42,704 nucleotides of DNA, from assembly GCA_003242035.1 (NCBI GenBank), contig QBMC01000019.1, positions 1-42,704 on the forward strand, written 5' to 3'. Source of the stretch: Nodosilinea foveolarum. Lineage in GTDB: Bacteria; Cyanobacteriota; Cyanobacteriia; Phormidesmidales; Phormidesmidaceae. The translations under genes were made by a program, and so were the position numbers. Below are positions 25,126-33,226 of this stretch, piece by piece. Each line of letters begins with the position of its first letter. Position 1 is the first letter of the stretch. The notes beneath the pieces are model-generated. The model was not told where the DNA came from. It saw only the letters and a program-made list of their open reading frames with translations, and searched no databases.

Positions 25126-25386
25126 CTAAAAAACCTGCCTAGACGCCCAGCCAAATAGCTTGTCGATGAAGTAAATCAGCGTGGCCGACAAACTCACCAT
25201 CAAAATGACCGCCGCCGATTCGCTGATTAGCTGCTGTCGGGTAGGCCAAATCACCTTGGTCAACTCCTCTTGAGTGCCCTGCACAAACACACCCGCATTA
25301 AAGCTTTCCGATGATGAGTCGGGCGGGGCTGAGGGCTTTTTGACCTTGTCCGCTTTGGGTGCTTGCTTTGCGTCCTTTTTGGCCAC
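25126..25386 (-). CDS. secE: Preprotein translocase subunit SecE
   Basis: 86 residues starting at GTG 25386, with GAGGGA about 10 nt upstream. The C-terminal part carries the SecE pattern (VQGTQEELTKVIWPTRQQLISESAAVILMV) with one transmembrane helix at about 57-77, normal for single-span cyanobacterial SecE. The N-terminal ~30 residues are Lys/Ala/Ser-rich and variable. SecE clamps the SecY channel in the membrane. The neighbourhood tRNA-Trp, secE, nusG is standard. Confidence 0.95.
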   Translation of the reverse strand: MAKKDAKQAPKADKVKKPSAPPDSSSESFNAGVFVQGTQEELTKVIWPTRQQLISESAAVILMVSLSATLIYFIDKLFGWASRQVF

Positions 25387-25750
25387 TGATTGAATCCCTC
25401 GCCTGCTAAAGATGAAATGTAGTTAAACCTAGAATAGTTAGTCTAGCTTTAACTTGGCTGCTCTGGTCTCAATACTAAAGTAACTATCTCTTATTACTGC
25501 CAGAAAATCGCAGCACACCCGGCATAAATGACATGCCTCGTAAATGAATTTATCAGGCTAAAACGCTGACTCAGTAGCTAGCGCTAAATAGACTGTGTTC
25601 GTAAGTGCTCAGAACTCAGCTCTCAAGAATGAAGCTCGAAGCAAAAAGCTTCAGGCAGCAAACTAGCTCAGAGCAAAGGCTCAGTCTGCTTAAGGAAAAC
25701 CTTCTAGAGATTTTGAGCTTTTGCTTCGAGCAAAGTTCGACAACGAAAAG
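25387..25750. other. 364-nt tRNA-Trp to secE gap with inverted repeat
   Basis: No gene seen. GCTCGAAGCAAAA (25634-25646) and TTTTGCTTCGAGC (25719-25731) are exact reverse complements separated by 72 nt, extendable by GCT/AGC with one bulged A. GAAGCT/AGCTTC can make a smaller hairpin inside the left arm. This may shape processing of the tRNA-secE transcript or mark a small repeat element. The secE promoter is probably within it. Confidence 0.5.
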
Positions 25751-25823
25751 CACGCCCTGAGGGACTCGAACCCCCGACATTCGGTTTTGGAGACCGACGT
25801 TCTACCAACTGAACTAAGGACGC
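25751..25823 (-). tRNA. tRNA-Trp (anticodon CCA)
   Basis: 73 nt on the minus strand. The acceptor stem is GCGTCCT/AGGGCGT with G-U pairs. The D-arm is AGTTCAGTTGGTAGAAC. The anticodon stem TCGGT/ACCGA encloses CTCCAAA with anticodon CCA. The T-arm contains GGGTTCGAGTCCC. No CCA end is encoded. It sits in the usual cyanobacterial place between rplS and secE. Confidence 0.97.
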
Positions 25824-25979
25824 ATAGGTTGAAAAGAGCGCTCTTTGAGTAGCACCTCTAGCAAAATAGCTTTAAATCCATCTTTTTGCGAGAAATTCTA
25901 CACATATGTAAAGGTTTTCAGGCTGAGATTGTACGACTTAGGTGCTAGAGGGCTGAGCTTCGAGCTTAAAATCTTGAGC

Positions 25980-26342
25980 TTACAGAGAGCGGTCGAAGCG
26001 CTGCTTGAGGCGAGTGGCCTTACCGACGCGATCGCGCAGATAATAAAGCTTAGCTCGACGCGCCTTGCCCCGACGAATTATATTAATAGTAGCAACTCTT
26101 GGCGCATGAATTAAAAATACTCGCTCGACGCCAACGCCCTGAAACACGCGGCGAACCGTGATGGTTTCATTAATGCCGCCATTACGCATTGCAATCACGG
26201 TGCCCTCGTAGGGCTGGACGCGCTCTTTGCCGCCCTCTACGATTCGCACACCGACGCGGACCGTATCTCCCACATAGATAGTGGGTAAATCGTCTTTAAT
26301 TTGTTCCGACTCAATAGATCGGATAATTGATTCAGCGTTCAT
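25980..26342 (-). CDS. rplS: 50S ribosomal protein L19
   Basis: 120 residues from ATG 26342; a TTG at 26354 would add four residues. L19 sits at the 30S-50S interface. The conserved body is evident: [74 protein letters not shown] and the basic end [25 protein letters not shown]. It is the first gene upstream of tRNA-Trp on the minus strand and is divergent from map. Confidence 0.97.
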   Translation of the reverse strand: MNAESIIRSIESEQIKDDLPTIYVGDTVRVGVRIVEGGKERVQPYEGTVIAMRNGGINETITVRRVFQGVGVERVFLIHAPRVATINIIRRGKARRAKLYYLRDRVGKATRLKQRFDRSL

Positions 26343-26507
26343 TACAGCCTTCAAAAGCGCACAGCTTACAAGAATAAAGCATAAGCGAAGGAATGGGAAT
26401 AGGCAGTTTTTGGAGCTGCGCTTTAAGCGGGAGAGAAAAGAACGTTAAAAACATCAATAAAGCCCATCCGAACCGCTAGGATATTAGGTATTACCGCTTT
26501 AGCCACC

Positions 26508-27338
26508 ATGAATTTTTTGACCAATTTACTGCCTAGAATTTCCTTTCCACCCGCCCTAAAGGTAAAAGCAGGTAGGCGCATAGAGCTAAAGTCTGAGTCT
26601 GAAATTGAAACTATGCGAGCAGCGGCCAAAATCGTCGCCACCGTACTCAAAGAAATCAGCGAAATGACCGCCGCCGGAATGACGACCGCCGACTTGGACG
26701 ATCACGCTGAGAAAAGAATTCGCGAAATGGGCGCTACCCCCAGCTTCAAGGGCTACCACGGTTTCCCAGCATCCATTTGTGCCAGCGTTAATAACGAAGT
26801 TGTCCACGGCATTCCACGCAAGCGCAAAGTGATCAAAACCGGCGATGTCGTCAAAATAGATACGGGCGCTTACTACGAAGGCTTTCATGGCGACTCTTGC
26901 ATCACGATCGCCGTTGGCAAGGTGAAGCCCCAAGCCCAAAAGCTGATTGAGGCGGCAGAGGAAGCGCTGTATGCCGGTATTGCTCAGGTTAAGGCAGGTA
27001 ATACGCTGCTAGATATTGCAGGCGCAATTGAAGACTCGGTAAAGGCGAACAATTTTACGGTTGTTGAGGAATTTACCGGCCATGGGGTCGGTAGAAATTT
27101 GCACGAAGAGCCTGCCGTTTTTAACTTTCGAACGAACGATGTCCCCAACGTCACGCTTAAATCGGGGATGACGCTGGCGATTGAGCCAATTTTGAACGAA
27201 GGCTCGAAGCTGACGCGGACTTTGAGCGATCGCTGGACAGTCGTCACGCTAGATCGCGCCCTCTCAGCCCAGTGGGAGCACACCGTTTTAGTTACCGACT
27301 CAGGCTACGAGATTTTAACCGACCGGACTAAAGTCTGA
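26508..27338 (+). CDS. map: Methionine aminopeptidase, type I
   Basis: 276 residues. It removes the initiator Met from nascent proteins in the cytoplasm using a dinuclear metal site. The ligands are recognisable: Asp in [10 protein letters not shown], Asp in FHGDSC, His in TGHGVG, Glu in AIEPILNEG and Glu in QWEHTV. The substrate-binding His is in [20 protein letters not shown]. An extra ~22 residues before the usual start ([14 protein letters not shown]) are basic and poorly conserved in style, so the true start could be internal. Divergent from rplS. Confidence 0.95.
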   Translation: MNFLTNLLPRISFPPALKVKAGRRIELKSESEIETMRAAAKIVATVLKEISEMTAAGMTTADLDDHAEKRIREMGATPSFKGYHGFPASICASVNNEVVHGIPRKRKVIKTGDVVKIDTGAYYEGFHGDSCITIAVGKVKPQAQKLIEAAEEALYAGIAQVKAGNTLLDIAGAIEDSVKANNFTVVEEFTGHGVGRNLHEEPAVFNFRTNDVPNVTLKSGMTLAIEPILNEGSKLTRTLSDRWTVVTLDRALSAQWEHTVLVTDSGYEILTDRTKV

Positions 27339-27497
27339 ATACGTCTGAATATTCAGGGCGCAAAAGAGAGGCTAATTTTTTAGATCCGAAAGCCTCACGC
27401 AGTGCTCTAAGTCGTAATCACCCCCCACCTCAAAGATAAGCCTTCGAGAGTCTGTCTTCAGTAAAGTCTTCGGCAGCTTTAGAGTTGGCTAACAAGA

Positions 27498-29042
27498 CTA
27501 ATGACTCGCTGATAGGTTCGCCGCATCCAGTTTATCGTGAATCGCCAGCTTCTCCATCAGGCTTTCGCTCGCTTCATTCAGCCCTACTAGCTCTACCTCA
27601 GTACCCTGCACTCGGAACTTTAGAACCAGCTTATCAATCGCGATCACTGCCGATTGATCCCACAGGTGAGAGTGCGTCAAGTCAATCACCACTTTGTCTA
27701 GATGCTCGTGCAGGTTGAAGGCTTCTAGGAAGTTGTTGGCAGAGACGAAAAAGAGCTGACCGTAGACGTAGTAGGTGCGCTGCGAATGGTCGGCGCTGAA
27801 CTCGCTTTGAACCGCAATCAGCTTACCGATTTTGCGTGAGAAGGCGATCGCACTCAAAGCAATCCCCACCGCTACACCTAGCGCCAAGTTATGCGTAATC
27901 ACCGTCGTCACCACCGTCGCCAACATCACCGCCGTTTCGCTCTTGGGTAGCCTTCTAAAATTCGTTAGCGAAGCCCAGTTAAACGTACTAAACGACACCA
28001 TAAACATCACTGCCACCAGCGCCGCCATCGGAATCGAACTAATGCTTGAGCGAAACAATAAGATAAACGACAGCAGGAAAATACCCGCGCACAGCGTTGA
28101 CAGTCTTTGCCGTCCGCCCGACTTAATATTAATCACTGACTGACCAATCATGGCGGAACCCGCCATACCGCCAAACATGCCAGTAATCAGGTTCGCCATA
28201 CCCTGACCTCTTGCCTCCCGGTTTTTATCGCTATTAGTGTCCGTCATGTCATCCAACACAGATGCCGTCAAAAACGCTTGCAGCAAACCCACCGCCGACA
28301 TTGTCAGCGCCACCGGCAGAATAATCTCTAGCGTAGTGAAGTTAAACGGTACGTTAGGCAAGCCAAACGAAGGCAATCGGCTAGGCAGATCGCCCATATC
28401 GCCAACCGTCAGAAGTCCTAACCCGCTCGCACCGCTGGGGCTAGAAAAGGTAAAGAGCGTCAGCGCGACAATCGCTACTAGCGAAGAAGGAATCGCCTTC
28501 ACCACCGGAATGTTTTTAGTCAGCGGCGGCAGTAAATAGATAATCGCCAGGCCCACAGCGACCATCGCGTACATCAGCCACCCTTGCCCTTCAAACTGAA
28601 CGAGCTGAGCGTCGAAAATCAAAATTGCTAGCGCATTAACAAAGCCCACCAGCACGGCGCGAGGGATGTACTTCATAATGCGGCCAATCCGCAAAGACCC
28701 CCAAACCGTCTGCAAGAAGCCCGTCACCAGCGTCGCCGCAAACAAATACTCCAGACCGTTTTCAGGATGCGTTCTCACCAGATCTACGACCAGCAGCGCC
28801 ATCGCGCCCGTCGCCGCCGACACCATGCCGGGCCTGCCACCCAAAAAGGCAATCGTCACCGCCATCGTAAACGAAGCATACAGCCCCACTTTAGGATCGA
28901 CGCCCGCGATGATTGAGAACGCGATCGCCTCTGGAATCAGCGCCAGCGCCACCACCGTACCCGCCAGCACATCCGCCGGAACATTCGAAAACCACTCAGA
29001 TAGGCCACCCCTCTGAGCTTTGTCTGCACTTGTATAAACCAC
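27498..29042 (-). CDS. SulP-family anion transporter with STAS domain
   Basis: 514 residues from GTG 29042. It has about 10-12 hydrophobic helices. The SulP N-terminal signature [35 protein letters not shown] is followed by [19 protein letters not shown] and the cytosolic-loop sequence [26 protein letters not shown]-terminal STAS domain (about 400-514) contains [20 protein letters not shown]. SulP proteins move sulfate, bicarbonate or other anions with Na+ or H+. Cyanobacterial BicA belongs to this family, but this protein's N-terminus is not close to the BicA I recall, so the substrate is left open. It is convergent with map and has no obvious partner. Confidence 0.88.
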   Translation of the reverse strand: MVYTSADKAQRGGLSEWFSNVPADVLAGTVVALALIPEAIAFSIIAGVDPKVGLYASFTMAVTIAFLGGRPGMVSAATGAMALLVVDLVRTHPENGLEYLFAATLVTGFLQTVWGSLRIGRIMKYIPRAVLVGFVNALAILIFDAQLVQFEGQGWLMYAMVAVGLAIIYLLPPLTKNIPVVKAIPSSLVAIVALTLFTFSSPSGASGLGLLTVGDMGDLPSRLPSFGLPNVPFNFTTLEIILPVALTMSAVGLLQAFLTASVLDDMTDTNSDKNREARGQGMANLITGMFGGMAGSAMIGQSVINIKSGGRQRLSTLCAGIFLLSFILLFRSSISSIPMAALVAVMFMVSFSTFNWASLTNFRRLPKSETAVMLATVVTTVITHNLALGVAVGIALSAIAFSRKIGKLIAVQSEFSADHSQRTYYVYGQLFFVSANNFLEAFNLHEHLDKVVIDLTHSHLWDQSAVIAIDKLVLKFRVQGTEVELVGLNEASESLMEKLAIHDKLDAANLSASH

Positions 29043-29145
29043 GTTTACCGTTCATTCCTGTCAATGCAGAACATCATACTATTTATATATTTCAATGCAG
29101 GCAATTAGCTTTGCGGTGTTGGCGATCGCACCTAACCCACAATGG

Positions 29146-29505
29146 CTAGTAATTTATAATTCTGTATGGAATATCAAAGTCATTTCTGCGTAGTATCGCG
29201 TTTAATGCATCACAGTCTCTTTCACTCGAATGTCCGATAACAAGCATACTTTTACCTGGACAGCGAGACTCTTCTTGGAAAGATACTTGAGCATGTCCTA
29301 GATCAACTTGGATAAGTTCGTTAACTAGGCTCTGATTGCGATCTAAAAACGCTTGCGTTTCTGCTGCGCTCAGTAACCTTGAGCAGGGAGGCTCAAAAAT
29401 ACGATACTGCCCGCAAGAAGTGTACAAATATATCTTCAGTCCCTGAATTACAAGAAAGACAACTGCAACAGAACCTATAATTCCAATCAATGATTTAGTA
29501 CGCAT
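29146..29505 (-). CDS. Small single-span membrane protein, unknown function
   Basis: 119 residues. One N-terminal hydrophobic helix (about 7-27) after MRTKS suggests a signal anchor with the rest outside. The soluble part has four cysteines (CGQYRIFEPPC, SRC, RDC) that could form disulfides, and a C-terminal FDIPYRIINY. No domain recognised. The ATG at 29505 has no strong Shine-Dalgarno sequence. It lies between tRNA-Val and the SulP gene on the same strand. Confidence 0.6.
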   Translation of the reverse strand: MRTKSLIGIIGSVAVVFLVIQGLKIYLYTSCGQYRIFEPPCSRLLSAAETQAFLDRNQSLVNELIQVDLGHAQVSFQEESRCPGKSMLVIGHSSERDCDALNAILRRNDFDIPYRIINY

Positions 29506-29646
29506 AGAACCTCATGAAAAGCGGATAAGGCAATCGACGTTATAGTCTAGAGCTGAAAAGGCAATTTCTCCCCAGAGGATGTAGCAGCAGACCCGTCAGG
29601 AGCGTTGAGTGGCGTTTAGTCTGAGATCTATTGCTTTTTAGATGTA

Positions 29647-29719
29647 TGGGCGGTGAGGGACTCGAACCCGCGACATCCTCGGTGTAAACGAGGCGCTCTA
29701 CCAACTGAGCTAACCGCCC
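29647..29719 (-). tRNA. tRNA-Val (anticodon UAC)
   Basis: 73 nt on the minus strand. The acceptor stem is GGGCGGT/ACCGCCC with discriminator A. The D-arm is TAGCTCAGTTGGTAGAGC. The anticodon stem CCTCG/CGAGG surrounds TTTACAC, giving anticodon TAC. The T-arm contains GGGTTCGAGTCCC. No encoded CCA. Confidence 0.97.
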
Positions 29720-29862
29720 GAAAACGTGCAACTAATCGACGTGTCGCACTCGGAATTAAAATAATAGCAGAAGAAGTCGCATAGAAAAACCTAAATCTTA
29801 CGCTGTTCAGATAAAACATTTGTATTACTGTATAGGGTGTCGCATCTTTACCCGCTACGTCC

Positions 29863-30432
29863 ATGCCTTCAGGCCGCACCCACGACCGCATTACGCTCTG
29901 GTGTCTTCCCTTCGTCACCGGGGCCACCTATTTAATCGCCAATAGCTTAGCGGCTACGAATATCTTGACAACCACCGTTATTGTCACGGGGGCCTTTTTA
30001 GTAGGCGGCTTTATGCTCGGCCCCGACTTAGACATTCACTCTATTCAATATAAGCGCTGGGGTCTGCTGCGGTGGATCTGGTTGCCCTATCAAAAAGCAC
30101 TCAAACACCGCTCTACCCTGTCTCACGGCCCCATTATTGGCACTGCCATTCGAGTCATTTACATGGGTGTTTGGATGGGGATTTTTACTGCGATACTGGC
30201 GATCGCCTTCAACGCCCTATGGGACGCTCAGCTCACCTCTAAAAGCATCCTCGCCACCGTTCGCTACCTGGGCAACCACTACATTGCCGAGTGGGTAGCT
30301 GCCATTATTGGGCTAGAGCTAGGGGCGATTAGCCACTCTACTAGCGATGTGGTGGGCAGTCGCTTGGTGAGAAGAAAAAGTGCAAAGGCAAAAAGGAACA
30401 AGAAGAAACACCGTAGAGAAAAAGAAGAATGA
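29863..30432 (+). CDS. DUF2227 putative metal-binding membrane protein
   Basis: 189 residues. The start MPSGRTHDRITLWCLP, then GGFMLGPDLDIHSIQYKRWG and HRSTLSHGP, form the His/Asp pattern of DUF2227, annotated as putative metal-binding. Three or four hydrophobic segments (about 14-50, 88-115, 139-155) place it in the membrane. The tail is very basic (KRNKKKHRREKEE). It is common in cyanobacteria and of unknown function. The stop overlaps the first copy of a 14-bp direct repeat. Confidence 0.8.
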   Translation: MPSGRTHDRITLWCLPFVTGATYLIANSLAATNILTTTVIVTGAFLVGGFMLGPDLDIHSIQYKRWGLLRWIWLPYQKALKHRSTLSHGPIIGTAIRVIYMGVWMGIFTAILAIAFNALWDAQLTSKSILATVRYLGNHYIAEWVAAIIGLELGAISHSTSDVVGSRLVRRKSAKAKRNKKKHRREKEE

Positions 30433-30508
30433 CAAAATGGTCGTTAAAAGAGCAGGTGAGTTCGTTAGTAAGAACATCAAAGAAGCGAAGAAAAAATGAC
30501 AAAATGGT
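30428..30508 (+). repeat. Direct repeat at the end of the DUF2227 gene
   Basis: AATGACAAAATGGT occurs at 30428-30441, including the DUF2227 stop codon, and again at 30495-30508. The purine-rich flanks are also similar. This suggests duplication of the 3' end of the gene. Confidence 0.75.
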
Positions 30509-30678
30509 AATAAACCCTGTCCCCTTTATCCCTTGTGCCTTCGGCAGTTTAGTCAAAATTTCATTGGTTGACAATCGCAAGTGGAAAGCCTAAATTTATC
30601 CACATAAGTGGCTTCCTAAAAAGCTTGAACACCTTCGACAGAAGCCCACCTTGATTTGTCAATAAAGAGGATTACAAC

Positions 30679-30876
30679 ATGAAAGTTAAGTACTTTGCTG
30701 CGCTAGCTGCTGCTTCCGTATTTGGTCTAGCCGGTCTTACTAGCTGTGCTGGTGACACCTCAACAGACCTCGAAGATCCTGCTGCAACTGAAGTAGCCCC
30801 CGACGCTGAGCCTGGTGCCACAATGGAAGAACCTGATGCTATGGAAGAACCTGCTGAGCCTTGCGCCGCTAAGTAA
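30679..30876 (+). CDS. Small acidic lipoprotein
   Basis: 65 residues. It has a signal peptide (MKVKYFAALAAASVFGLAGL) ending in the lipobox LTSC, with Cys23 as the lipidated residue. The mature part is about 43 residues, nearly all Asp, Glu, Pro, Ala and Thr, with the repeat MEEPDA/MEEPAEP and a single further Cys near the end. AAAGAGG lies 9 nt before the ATG. A clear intrinsic terminator follows at 30966-30995, so it is monocistronic. Composition suggests a disordered, cation-binding or spacer-like outer protein; function unknown. Confidence 0.8.
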   Translation: MKVKYFAALAAASVFGLAGLTSCAGDTSTDLEDPAATEVAPDAEPGATMEEPDAMEEPAEPCAAK

Positions 30877-30965
30877 TCGCTTTGATGAGTGGTTAGTTCT
30901 GCAACTTAATTGTCTTAACTGTGGTTAGCTATTGAGCTAGGACTACAACTGAGCGCAAAGACTAT

Positions 30966-30995
30966 AAAAGCCCTTGGCATCGCTGAGGGCTTTTT
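30966..30995 (+). terminator. Intrinsic terminator after the small lipoprotein gene
   Basis: AAAAGCCCT (30966-30974) pairs with AGGGCTTTT (30986-30994) around an 11-nt loop, with a run of five T at 30991-30995. Confidence 0.9.
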
Positions 30996-31080
30996 GGCAT
31001 AATCAATTCTACAGATGTAAGGGTTTACGGCAGGTGTTCTGTTGGTATAGTTCGTTCATCTCTATATCTTGAAGAACACT

Positions 31081-31962
31081 ATGAACGTTGCATTTGTTGG
31101 TCTTGGTACAATGGGTTCACCAATGGTGATGAACTTACTTAGCGCCGGACACAGCGTTAGCGTACACAACCGCACTCGTGCTAAAGAACAGTCTGTCGTA
31201 GAAGCAGGCGCGATCGCCACATCCTCTCCTCAACAGGCCGCCACCGATGCCGACATCATTATTACCTGCGTCAGCGATAGCCCCGATGTAGAAGCCGTCA
31301 TTTTAGGAGAATCCGGCGTCATCCACGGTGCAACATCTGGTTCTTTAATCGTCGATATGTCCACTATTAGTCCTGGCGTGACTCAGCGAATTGCCAAAAC
31401 GCTCGCACAAAAAGACATTCAAATGATTGATGCCCCGGTCTCTGGTGGCTCGGAAGGCGCACAAAAAGGCACTCTCTCAATTATGATTGGCGGCGCAGAG
31501 GCAGATGTTGAAAAAGCGCGTCCGGTACTCGAAGCGATAGGTAGCACGGTCACTCATGTAGGGCCAATTGGCGCAGGCCAGACCACCAAAGCTATCAATC
31601 AGATTATTGCAGCGGGCACCTATTGGGGGGTGGCAGAAGGGATCGCACTTGGGCTAAAAGCCGAACTGGACATGGACAAAGTAATTCAGGCGGTGGGCAG
31701 TGGAGCGTCGGCATCCTGGTGTCTCACCAACCGATCTGACAATATGATCAACAACAGATATCCGCTGGGTTTTCGCGTCCGGCTGCATCAAAAGGATTTG
31801 GCGATCGCCCTGCAAACCGCCCGCGAACTGAACTTGCCTTTGCCCATGGCTGCCTATGTAGAACAGATGGAAAATGGCCTGATTGCTAACGGCCATGGGG
31901 ATGAAGATTTGAGTGCGATCGCCCGCATCGTCCGAGAAATGGGCGGCATCTCAGACGATTGA
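31081..31962 (+). CDS. Beta-hydroxyacid dehydrogenase (3-hydroxyisobutyrate dehydrogenase family)
   Basis: 293 residues from ATG 31081; TTG 31069 would add four. The family oxidises or reduces small beta-hydroxyacids such as 3-hydroxyisobutyrate, tartronate semialdehyde or succinic semialdehyde with NAD(P). The Rossmann motif FVGLGTMGSPM is at 5-15, with HNRTRAK after strand 2 (Arg there favours NADP). The substrate motif is DAPVSGGSEGAQKGTLSIM and the catalytic Lys is in GAGQTTKAINQI. The C-terminal helical domain is complete (GFRVRLHQKDLAIAL). The exact substrate is undetermined. The gene stands alone between a terminator and the IS element. Confidence 0.9.
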   Translation: MNVAFVGLGTMGSPMVMNLLSAGHSVSVHNRTRAKEQSVVEAGAIATSSPQQAATDADIIITCVSDSPDVEAVILGESGVIHGATSGSLIVDMSTISPGVTQRIAKTLAQKDIQMIDAPVSGGSEGAQKGTLSIMIGGAEADVEKARPVLEAIGSTVTHVGPIGAGQTTKAINQIIAAGTYWGVAEGIALGLKAELDMDKVIQAVGSGASASWCLTNRSDNMINNRYPLGFRVRLHQKDLAIALQTARELNLPLPMAAYVEQMENGLIANGHGDEDLSAIARIVREMGGISDD

Positions 31963-32087
31963 TCCGAAAGCCGCAGCATCACTAAAATCAGATGCCTCTA
32001 GAACTGAACTTCTTAGACAGAGCCTCTACTATTGAGCCATAGTCAACCCTACGAGGAAACCTCAGCCGTGATCAAAGGATACGCATG

Positions 32088-32104
32088 GGCTTTGTTGCAT
32101 AAAT
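32088..32104 (+). repeat. Left terminal inverted repeat of the IS
   Basis: GGCTTTGTTGCATAAAT, an exact reverse complement of the right end. Confidence 0.95.
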
Positions 32105-32175
32105 GGGTCGATGGGAGGCTGCGGAAGATAGCAAAAAATCGTTAAGTTGTAGTTACTACAAAGACAACGAAACCG

Positions 32176-33162
32176 ATGACATCTCACTACCGTATCCGCA
32201 ACTGGTCTAATTATAACGCCGCTCTAGTCGCCCGAGGCAGCTTAGATATTTGTCTTGGTGAGCGTTCCCTAGCGCCGCAAAGCGACGCGGGGTCTCACCG
32301 CTGGGTCGATGAAGCCGTTTTGAACGCGTGGAAGAATACCGAGAAAACAGGAAAACGAGGGGCTTCCAACACCTATAGCGACCTGGCTATTGAGACGCTA
32401 CTCACCCTGAAGTCGGTCTATCGTCAAAAGCTACGTCAGACTATCGGCTTTGCCCGCTCTCTATTCAGACTGATGTCAGTGGAACTAGACTTGCCCCACT
32501 ACAGCACGCTATCGAGACGCGCCCACGGCTTGAACATCAATCTGTCTGTCAGTGAGGCGAAAGGGCCGCGTCATGTCGTCGTCGATAGTACAGGCGTGAA
32601 GGTTTACGGCGAAGGTGAATGGAAAGCGCGCAAGCATGGCATCAGTAAGCGCCGCACTTGGCTGAAGCTGCATCTGGGCTTCGATGAAGAGACCGGTGAA
32701 ATTCTAGCAGCGGTGGTTACCCCCAACTCAACGGGTGACAGTGAAGTATTGGGTGAGATGCTTGACGATATCGACGATGACATCGAGCAAGTCAGCGCCG
32801 ATGGTGCCTACGACCGTGGCTACTGCTATGACTATATTGACGAGCGAGGGGCCACCGCTGCGATTCCACCGCGCAAAGATGCCGTCATCTGGGTTCATGG
32901 CAATCGCAAAGGGCCAAAACATCCGCGTGATGAAAACTTAAGACGCATCCGTCAGGTCGGGCGCTCGAAGTGGAAAGAGCAGAGCCATTATCATCGCCGT
33001 TCGCTCAGCGAGACGGGTATGTACCGACTTAAAACCATTTTCACAGGTGAGGTGTGTGCGAGAAAGCTAGAAACCCAAACGACAGAGTTGATGATTGAGT
33101 GCAAGGCGCTCAACCAGATGACGCAATTGGGAATGCCTGATAGCTACCTAGTTGAAGTCTAA
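32176..33162 (+). CDS. IS5/IS903-type DDE transposase
   Basis: 328 residues, full length and open, so the element may be active. The DDE triad is D137 (VVVDSTGVKVYGEGEWK), D209 (SADGAYD) and E279 within the Y-2-R-3-E-6-K signature (Y272, R275, E279, K286). The start RNWSNYNAALVARGSL and the end KALNQMTQLGMPDS match IS903-type proteins. Against the IS903 transposase as I remember it, this copy has about 15 extra residues after GSLDICL (about 28-43). They are encoded by a hairpin-shaped segment at 32257-32299, which looks like an in-frame small repeat. Confidence 0.95.
   Translation: MTSHYRIRNWSNYNAALVARGSLDICLGERSLAPQSDAGSHRWVDEAVLNAWKNTEKTGKRGASNTYSDLAIETLLTLKSVYRQKLRQTIGFARSLFRLMSVELDLPHYSTLSRRAHGLNINLSVSEAKGPRHVVVDSTGVKVYGEGEWKARKHGISKRRTWLKLHLGFDEETGEILAAVVTPNSTGDSEVLGEMLDDIDDDIEQVSADGAYDRGYCYDYIDERGATAAIPPRKDAVIWVHGNRKGPKHPRDENLRRIRQVGRSKWKEQSHYHRRSLSETGMYRLKTIFTGEVCARKLETQTTELMIECKALNQMTQLGMPDSYLVEV
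32257..32299 (+). repeat. Palindromic insert within the transposase frame
   Basis: GGTGAG (32257-32262) and CTCACC (32294-32299) bracket a 43-nt stretch with a second inner pairing (GCGCCGC/GCGACGC). Its GAGCGTTCCCTAGCG wording resembles small dispersed repeats of cyanobacteria. It encodes residues roughly 28-42 of the transposase without shifting the frame. Confidence 0.45.
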
Positions 33163-33199
33163 AACAGCGCTCTCGTAGGAGATTGCGATCGCTTTTTAG

Positions 33200-33216
33200 A
33201 TTTATGCAACAAAGCC
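33200..33216 (-). repeat. Right terminal inverted repeat of the IS
   Basis: ATTTATGCAACAAAGCC, an exact reverse complement of the left end. Confidence 0.95.
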
Positions 33217-33226
33217 ATAGTCAACT

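Larger units (their letters stand above)
32088..33216 (+). mobile_element. IS5-family (IS903-type) insertion sequence
   Basis: 1129 bp bounded by perfect 17-bp inverted repeats: GGCTTTGTTGCATAAAT (32088-32104) and ATTTATGCAACAAAGCC (33200-33216). The single transposase gene is intact. The right end lies 10 bp from the treY stop, so no gene is broken. A 9-bp candidate target duplication, ATAGTCAAC, abuts the right end (33217-33225), but its partner lies at 32039-32047, 40 bp outside the left end. The left junction is therefore not a simple insertion. Confidence 0.93.

Noticed and set aside
28666-29016. 116-codon plus-strand frame opposite the SulP gene
   Set aside because: Lies entirely within the SulP coding region on the other strand with no supporting signals.
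27498-29042. BicA bicarbonate transporter
   Set aside because: Same SulP superfamily, but the N-terminal sequence does not match the BicA I recall and there is no carbon-concentrating neighbour; left as generic SulP.
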